Positions 1 to 4,573 of a stretch of 10,041 nt of DNA are shown piece after piece. Each line of letters opens with the position of its first letter. The stretch's first letter is position 1. The notes beneath the pieces were generated by a model that had not been told where the DNA came from, searched no databases, and saw only the letters and a program-made list of their open reading frames with translations. The position numbers were made by a program, and so were the translations under genes. Source of the stretch: Victivallales bacterium. GTDB taxonomy: Bacteria > Verrucomicrobiota > Lentisphaeria > Oligosphaerales > Lenti-02. Location of the stretch: the NCBI GenBank assembly GCA_018648945.1, contig JABGQJ010000243.1, positions 1-10,041 of the forward strand, read 5' to 3'.

Positions 1-104
1 GGGTCGGGCACTCGCATTGCAAGCAGTCAGACCCCGCGATAGCTTTACAATTCGGGTCCTTGATTCCAAGGGCGCGCGGATTAGGCACTAGGAGGTCATA
101 GAAG

Positions 105-461
105 ATGAGCACCGAACACAGTCCGTCCCACCCGCACACAGCCACGCAGCGTGCCCTGGACGAATTCCACAAGTTGCTGCCGCTTTTCGAGGAGGCAGGC
201 TACAAACTGGAGACTTTGGCGCTGGATCTCGGGGTGGCCCCGAAGCTGGTTCCCCGCTTTGCCAGGATCGGCGATGTCTCCCCCGAGCGCCAAGCCGAGC
301 TGCTGGCGGAACACCGGCACCACCGGCTGGCCCATGGCATTCTGAAGGGCCTGCTCCATGCCAATGAAGCCCAGAGGGTCCTCAAGGTCGGCTCCCTCAG
401 CCCAAGCGTGATGGAGATCAGCATTGGCGTCCTGCCCAAGGTGCGCCTGATCTGGAGCTGA
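105..461 (+). CDS. Small conserved-looking protein of unknown function (118 aa)
   Basis: I do not recognise this family. The start is well supported: AGGAGG at 90-95 lies nine bases before the ATG. After a polar, His/Pro/Ser-rich N-terminus (residues 1-13) the protein looks mostly helical. It has an amphipathic stretch around 15-45 (LPLFEEAGYKLETLALDLG), a charged His-rich helix around 64-84, and a short hydrophobic C-terminal end (about 98-118, VMEISIGVLPKVRLIW) that reads like beta strands. There is no signal peptide, membrane segment, metal-binding Cys pattern or clear helix-turn-helix, so it is probably cytoplasmic. It stands alone on the plus strand, 252 bp before the chosen start of the membrane-protein gene, with a repeat and hairpin between, so an operon is unlikely. 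The good ribosome site and stable composition make it a likely real gene; its role is unknown. Confidence 0.72.
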   Translation: MSTEHSPSHPHTATQRALDEFHKLLPLFEEAGYKLETLALDLGVAPKLVPRFARIGDVSPERQAELLAEHRHHRLAHGILKGLLHANEAQRVLKVGSLSPSVMEISIGVLPKVRLIWS

Positions 462-481
462 GGGGAGGGGGATTGGTTCAC

Positions 482-497
482 CACGAAGGCACGAAGG
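482..497 (+). repeat. Tandem CACGAAGG repeat in intergenic region
   Basis: Two head-to-tail copies of CACGAAGG (482-489 and 490-497) lie just after the small gene, inside the phrase TTCACCACGAAGGCACGAAG. From general knowledge, similar CCACGAAG-type phrases recur between genes in several environmental bacterial phyla, so this may be one copy of a dispersed intergenic element. Only this copy is visible in the window. Confidence 0.4.
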
Positions 498-520
498 GGG
501 AGGGGGACGCGAACGCTGAA

Positions 521-535
521 CCCCGCAGAGCGGGG
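521..535 (+). terminator. Short GC hairpin downstream of the small gene
   Basis: CCCCGC and GCGGGG form a perfect 6-bp stem around an AGA loop, 60 bp after the stop codon of the 105-461 gene. No T-run follows, so this is not a classic intrinsic terminator. It may still end or stabilise that transcript, or be part of the neighbouring intergenic repeat. Confidence 0.25.
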
Positions 536-713
536 CAAACACCGAATTCGTCCGGCAGAGCGTGGCGTCGAATGGGGGAGGGGAAGGGGAGGACGGAACG
601 CATGGTGTGTGGGAACGTGCTCGGGACCCAGTTGCGGTTGCGGGATGGCTCCGCAAGGCTATGGTGTGCTTCTTTTTCCCCATCTTCCACAACTCCGGGA
701 TTTTGGCCTGCCG

Positions 714-2759
714 ATGACTATCCGTGCCGTTCTTTTGGGTCTTCTTGGGGGTGCCTTTGTCTGCGGCGCCAGCTTCTTCAACGACCGGATCCTGCGTCAG
801 ACGTATCTGGTCGGCAACAATATGCCCGTTTCGGTGTACGGCGCGCTGATCCTCTTCCTGCTCCTGGTGAACCCGCTGATGAAGCGGTTCCGGCTGAGAG
901 GCAGCGAGTTGGCGGTGATCCTGACGCTGACGCTGGCGACCTGCTGCATCCCCGGCTCCGGCTTCCTGCGCACCTTCACCTCCACGCTGATCCTGCCCTA
1001 CCACCACGAGAAGCTCGATGCGGGTTGGCGGGAAGAGGGAGTGGTCCAGATGCTCCCGAAGCGTTACCTGGCGGATGTGAACGAGGCGAACGAGGACAAG
1101 GTCCTGGGCACGTTCGTCCAGGGCTTGGCCGAAGGGAAGACGCACTCCTCGCCCAAGGACATTCCGCTCAAGGCGTGGGGCAAGCCCTTCGCCCTTTGGT
1201 TGCCGATGGTGTGCACGCTGTGGTTCGCCATGATCGGGCTGTCTCTGTTCATTCACAAGCAATGGGCCGCGCACGAGCACTTACCCTACCCGGTGGCTTC
1301 ATTCGCCAATGCGCTGCTGCCCGAACCGGGGAGGAAGACGTCCTCGCTCTTTGTCAACCGCCTCTTCTGGATGGGGGCGGGGGTGGTCCTGTTCATCCAT
1401 ATGAACAACTACCTCTTCCAGTGGTTCCCAGATTACCTGATCCAGATTCCTACGGTGTTCCGCTTCGGGGCGCTTGGGCGTCTGGTCCCCACCTTGACCC
1501 GAGGCGGGGGCTGGGGACTGTTGAATCCGCGGCTTTTCTTCACGGTCGTCGGGATCTGCTACTTCATTCCTACGGACTTGTCGTTCACCTTTGGGATCGG
1601 GCCATTCATGTGGGCCTTTGTGGTGGGTAGCTTTGCGGGCTACGGGATCAACCTGAACAACGTGATCGAGGGCAGCTACTGGTACACGGGGCTGAGGCCC
1701 CGGATGTTCATCCTCTTCGGCTCCAACGTGGGCCTGTTCCTGGCGCTGGTCTATACCGGGCGGCACTACTACTCAAAGGTCCTCAAGGCGGCCTTCCGCA
1801 TCGGCAAGCGGGATGGCGAGGCCGACCCCACGGCCGTCTGGGGTTGCCGGGTGTTCCTGGGCCTCATGTTGGCTTTCGTCGTGCAGATGAGCCTGGCGGG
1901 CATCGACTGGCAGCTCAGCTTGCTCTACGCGATGATCCTGGTGGTCTTCTACGTGGTGATGACGCGGATTATTTGCGAGTCGGGGATGTTCCATCTGCAA
2001 AGCAACATCTTCCCCTGCGCGATTCTCTGGGGGGTGTTCGGGGCGAATACGCTGGGGGCTTCCACGCTGCTGATGATGCAGTTCATCTCGCTCATTCTGG
2101 TCTGCGATCCGCGCGAGTCGCTGATGCCCTTCATGAGCAACTCCCTGAAGATGCTCGACTTCCGCAAGGCCAGCATTGGCAAGACCGCCAGCTGGAGTGC
2201 AGTGGCGATCCTGATGGGGCTGGCCCTCGGTCTGGCGGTGACGCTCTACATCCAGTACGACCAGGGGAATTCCTGCTGGGAAGGCTGGGCGGAGCAGGCG
2301 GTGCCCACCATGCAGTTCAACAACGCGCTGGCCGTGAAGCGCAAGCTCCTTGCGCAGGGGACCTTCGAGAGCGGCGAGGCCATGTCTGGCTGGCAACGGT
2401 TCGCCAACATGACCCCGAACAAGGTGTGCATGTACAGCTTCGCGGTCGGGTTCGCGCTGGTCTTGTTGTTCAGCGTGGCCCGCTTGCGCTTCCGCTGGTG
2501 GCCCTTGCACCCGCTGCTCTTCGTGACCTGGTGCACCTCCCATATTGCCGCCTTCTCGGGGGCGTTCCTGATGGGGTGGCTCATCAAGCGGAGCGTCGTG
2601 AAGTATGGCGGCAACGCGTGGTACAACCGACTGAAGCCCATGATGTACGGGTTGATTGCAGGCGAGCTTCTCAGTGCCGTCATCCCGAGTATCGTGGGCA
2701 CGATCTACTACCTCATCACCGGCGATCCACCGAAGGCCTTCCACGTGCTGCTAGGGTAG
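714..2759 (+). CDS. Polytopic membrane protein, DUF6785/DUF6784-like, probable transporter
   Basis: A 681-residue integral membrane protein with roughly 14 hydrophobic segments (for example about 4-20, 40-55, 160-181, 213-232, 274-314, 332-348, 378-419, 432-462, 494-513, 573-590, 600-622, 645-668). From memory it matches the pairing of a long DUF6785-type N-terminal region with a DUF6784-type C-terminal region. Recognisable parts are the HEHLPYPVASFANALL stretch near 187-202 and the C-terminal HPLLF...GWLIKRSVVKYGG...YNRLKPMMYGLIAGE block (about 599-651). The family loosely recalls oligopeptide (OPT) transporters, but its substrate is not established. Two soluble loops stand out, about 98-157 and 515-570. 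The frame stays open upstream to a GTG at 609, but that extension is Cys/Gly/Pro-rich. I chose the ATG at 714 because the first membrane helix begins right there. No convincing ribosome site precedes it, so the start is uncertain. Confidence 0.85.
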   Translation: MTIRAVLLGLLGGAFVCGASFFNDRILRQTYLVGNNMPVSVYGALILFLLLVNPLMKRFRLRGSELAVILTLTLATCCIPGSGFLRTFTSTLILPYHHEKLDAGWREEGVVQMLPKRYLADVNEANEDKVLGTFVQGLAEGKTHSSPKDIPLKAWGKPFALWLPMVCTLWFAMIGLSLFIHKQWAAHEHLPYPVASFANALLPEPGRKTSSLFVNRLFWMGAGVVLFIHMNNYLFQWFPDYLIQIPTVFRFGALGRLVPTLTRGGGWGLLNPRLFFTVVGICYFIPTDLSFTFGIGPFMWAFVVGSFAGYGINLNNVIEGSYWYTGLRPRMFILFGSNVGLFLALVYTGRHYYSKVLKAAFRIGKRDGEADPTAVWGCRVFLGLMLAFVVQMSLAGIDWQLSLLYAMILVVFYVVMTRIICESGMFHLQSNIFPCAILWGVFGANTLGASTLLMMQFISLILVCDPRESLMPFMSNSLKMLDFRKASIGKTASWSAVAILMGLALGLAVTLYIQYDQGNSCWEGWAEQAVPTMQFNNALAVKRKLLAQGTFESGEAMSGWQRFANMTPNKVCMYSFAVGFALVLLFSVARLRFRWWPLHPLLFVTWCTSHIAAFSGAFLMGWLIKRSVVKYGGNAWYNRLKPMMYGLIAGELLSAVIPSIVGTIYYLITGDPPKAFHVLLG

Positions 2760-2779
2760 CGCCAAGCTGTTCGGGAGAT

Positions 2780-2801
2780 CCGGAGGGACGCGTCCCTCCG
2801 G
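2780..2801. terminator. 22-bp perfect palindrome between convergent genes
   Basis: The half CCGGAGGGACG is followed directly by its exact complement CGTCCCTCCGG, giving a 22-bp perfect palindrome 20 bp after the stop of the membrane-protein gene. It sits in the 79-bp gap between two genes that converge, so it could act as a transcription end signal for both strands. There is no T-run on either strand, and a perfect palindrome must open some central bases to form a loop. It could equally be a dispersed palindromic (REP-like) element. Confidence 0.45.
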
Positions 2802-2810
2802 CAGGGGTTT

Positions 2811-2826
2811 CGGGGGCTGGCCCCCG
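2811..2826. terminator. Second GC hairpin in the convergent gap
   Basis: CGGGGG and CCCCCG form a 6-bp stem around a CTGG loop. On the minus strand it begins 12 bases after the aldolase stop codon, a suitable place for that gene's terminator, although no U-tract follows. It lies only nine bases from the 22-bp palindrome, and the two may form one composite element. Confidence 0.4.
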
Positions 2827-2838
2827 CTCTCGATCCCC

Positions 2839-3732
2839 CTACTCTCCCAGGTCCAGCAGTTCTCTTGCTCGCGCCAGTTCCGGCGCGGACACCGTGACCG
2901 GTCCATCGCAGAGGCTGAACGTTCCGGTTGCGCACCCCTGGTCCTGCCAGAGTGCCTTTACCAAGGACCGGAAATGGCCGCTGTCGGCCAGGAATGCCCA
3001 GGCTTCGATGACCGCCAACTGTAGCTTGCGGGCCCGCTCCAGATCCCCCGCCTCGAAGGCGACCGACAGCCGCTTCAGTAGCCCCGGGTAGACATTGGCC
3101 CCGCCGCCGATCACGCCTGCGCCGCCCAGTGCCAACGCTGGCAGATGCAGCATCTCCACCCCCTGGATCACGCTCACCTGGCCGCCAAACCGCGCGCAGA
3201 GGACGGCGAACAGTTCCAGATCCTTCGAGCTGTCCTTCAGTCCCACGAAGGTCGGGATCTCCAGCAGGCACTCCACCAACTCCGGGGTCAGGCCATGGGT
3301 TGTGACGGTCGATGGCCGGTACACCATGAACGGCACCCCCACGCGGCCCACCTCCCGGTAGTAATCCAGGATGTCCTCCCGCGTATCCGGTACATGGGTG
3401 GGCAGCACCACCGACACCCCATCCAGCCCTTGCTTGCCTGCGAACTCCGCGAGCTTCAGCGTCGCCGCCGTCAGCAGCCCCCCGGCGTTCGCCACCACCA
3501 CCTTACCATGGCGATCCAGCCCACCCAGCACGGTCATCAGCTCCCGCCGCTTCGCCGGATTGAGGTGCACGTACTCCCCGCTCGCCCCGATCGCGAACAG
3601 ACCATCGACGCCCGGGGAATCCAGCAGCTGCTTTGCCACCCCGGCATAGCCCTGGAGATCCAGCACCCCTCCCTCGAACATCGGCGTCACGTTCGGGACC
3701 AACACACCACCAAGAATCGGCAAACGTCGCAT
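2839..3732 (-). CDS. DHDPS/N-acetylneuraminate lyase family class I aldolase
   Basis: A 297-residue cytoplasmic TIM-barrel protein of the DapA/NanA superfamily, at the family's usual full length. These enzymes form a Schiff base between an active-site lysine and a 2-keto acid (typically pyruvate) and make or break a carbon-carbon bond. Visible landmarks are the opening GGVLVPNVTPM, the GASGE motif (49-53, equivalent to G-T/S-T-G-E), Tyr138 in VYRPS, and the probable Schiff-base Lys166 in GLKDSSKD. A glycine-rich strand GGAGVIGGGANVYP (203-216) follows. The arginine that marks true dihydrodipicolinate synthases shortly after the Tyr (Y-N-V-P-x-R) is not seen: the sequence reads Y-R-P-S-T. A lysine-biosynthesis role is therefore unlikely, and a sugar-acid lyase, dehydratase or similar is more probable. 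The start is supported by AAAGGGG (complement of 3741-3747), eight bases before the ATG. It is transcribed alone, behind two palindromic operator-like sites. Confidence 0.93.
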   Translation of the reverse strand: MRRLPILGGVLVPNVTPMFEGGVLDLQGYAGVAKQLLDSPGVDGLFAIGASGEYVHLNPAKRRELMTVLGGLDRHGKVVVANAGGLLTAATLKLAEFAGKQGLDGVSVVLPTHVPDTREDILDYYREVGRVGVPFMVYRPSTVTTHGLTPELVECLLEIPTFVGLKDSSKDLELFAVLCARFGGQVSVIQGVEMLHLPALALGGAGVIGGGANVYPGLLKRLSVAFEAGDLERARKLQLAVIEAWAFLADSGHFRSLVKALWQDQGCATGTFSLCDGPVTVSAPELARARELLDLGE

Positions 3733-3768
3733 CGCATATACCCCTTTGGGTGCAGACTGAGCTTCAGG

Positions 3769-3806
3769 ATTGTATACAATACCCCCCCCTTATCATTGTA
3801 TACAAT
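3769..3806 (-). promoter_or_regulatory. Pair of identical 12-bp palindromes, probable repressor operators
   Basis: ATTGTATACAAT occurs twice, at 3769-3780 and 3795-3806. Both copies are perfect palindromes, with centres 26 bp apart, 37-74 bp upstream of the aldolase start. The size and symmetry suit a dimeric helix-turn-helix regulator. The form resembles sites of GntR-family (FadR/VanR-type) regulators, which often control DapA-superfamily sugar-acid genes; this comparison is from memory. A run of eight C (3782-3789) separates the copies. No regulator gene lies in the window. Confidence 0.75.
3776..3805 (-). promoter_or_regulatory. Possible sigma70-type promoter for the aldolase gene
   Basis: Reading the minus strand, TTGTAT (complement of 3800-3805) and TATTGT (complement of 3776-3781) are separated by 18 bases and fit weak -35 and -10 boxes. 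Both boxes overlap the palindromes, so a protein bound there would block polymerase. The match to consensus is modest, and the boxes are partly forced by the palindrome sequence itself. Confidence 0.3.
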
Positions 3807-4127
3807 TTTCTTGTCTCAGGCCGCATGGTGCATCATGGCTTGACTTGCCAATGGCATCCAGATAGCTTTCTCCATGGACAACTCCTATCTGCGAGGCGCG
3901 AGATGCCAAGGGCGCGGGGAAGCGAACGGTCTCGGGCTTTGGGCGACCCTCGCCTGGCCTACACCAGGGCTGGCGTGTCCGGCCTGTCTTAGGATGCCGG
4001 CCCCCAGGGGCTCCGATTGCGAACGCGTTTGGCGCTGGCTTGCTGGCTGGGGCCTTCGCGATGGAAGCGGGTCAGAAACGGGTCCAGGTCCACAGTCCCC
4101 AGCCATTCTCTGCCCCCCGAGGAGACC
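3807..4127. other. Non-coding stretch between divergent genes; nothing firmly recognised
   Basis: About 320 bp lie between the palindromes and the H-X9-DG gene. Open frames here are short, Arg/Pro/Gly-rich and lack ribosome sites, so I see no gene. TTGACT (3840-3845) followed 17 bases later by TAGCTT (3863-3868) could be a weak plus-strand promoter, but it would give a leader of about 250 bases. The stretch is rich in G/C runs. I found no riboswitch, tRNA or mobile-element end. Confidence 0.4.
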
Positions 4128-4556
4128 ATGAAGGCTCGGACCAAGAGAATCCTGCTCATTGTTCTTGCCGCACTCGTGCTGACGACGGCTCTGGTGCTGG
4201 GACTGCTGGTCTACCTCGCCGGGCACCCCAAGTATGGCGGGAGTGTGCTGTGTGCCCAGAACCTCTACGCGCTGACTCCATGTATGGCTTCCTACCAGAG
4301 GGAACACGACGGCAACGCGCCACCGAGCATCGGGGCGTTCCGTGAGTACTGCATCTCTGCCGGCGGCCAGCTGATGGCACAGTGCTTTGTGTGCCCAAAC
4401 GACGAGACCGGGGAAGGCAGCTACGAGATGGCTATCAGCGGGAAGATCGATCCCTCTGGACCGCGTCTGGTCCTGATCCGGGAGCGGGTGGCCCGGCACG
4501 GTGGCCAGCGACGGGTCATGAATACCGATGGCAGCATTGTGAGCGAGGGCGGGTAG
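4128..4556 (+). CDS. Membrane-anchored H-X9-DG domain protein lacking a prepilin signal
   Basis: A 142-residue protein with a basic N-terminus (KARTKR) and one long hydrophobic helix (about 8-32), then an exported domain. The C-terminus reads RHGGQRRVMNTDGSI: His124, exactly nine residues, then Asp134-Gly135. This is the H-X9-DG signature of the prepilin-processing-associated proteins common in planctomycetes and relatives. The middle also fits that family: CAQNLYALTPCMASYQREHDG (42-62) corresponds to the usual C-x-x-N-L...Y...D-G block, and CFVCPND (86-92) to the usual C-P block. The standard prepilin N-terminus (F-T-L-I-E-L-L-V-V-I) is absent and replaced by a plain membrane anchor, so pilus-type processing is unlikely. 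The ATG at 4128 is chosen because GAGGAG lies just upstream (4119-4124) and the anchor begins there; the open frame reaches back to 4017. It converges on the PHP gene with 17 bp between stops. The molecular role of the family is not known to me. Confidence 0.8.
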   Translation: MKARTKRILLIVLAALVLTTALVLGLLVYLAGHPKYGGSVLCAQNLYALTPCMASYQREHDGNAPPSIGAFREYCISAGGQLMAQCFVCPNDETGEGSYEMAISGKIDPSGPRLVLIRERVARHGGQRRVMNTDGSIVSEGG

Positions 4557-4573
4557 GTGCCGTGCCGTCGCCG

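Noticed and set aside
609..713. GTG start adding 35 residues to the membrane protein
   Set aside because: The added residues are Cys/Gly/Pro-rich and precede the natural N-terminal membrane helix, with no ribosome site at the GTG. I kept the ATG at 714.
96..1280. A 394-codon open frame on the minus strand
   Set aside because: It is antisense to the small gene and the membrane-protein gene. Its Gln/Arg/His/Pro-rich composition is typical of antisense GC-rich frames.
3633..3992. A 119-codon plus-strand frame running from the aldolase into the gap
   Set aside because: It begins antisense to the aldolase, crosses the operators, and has no ribosome site or family resemblance.
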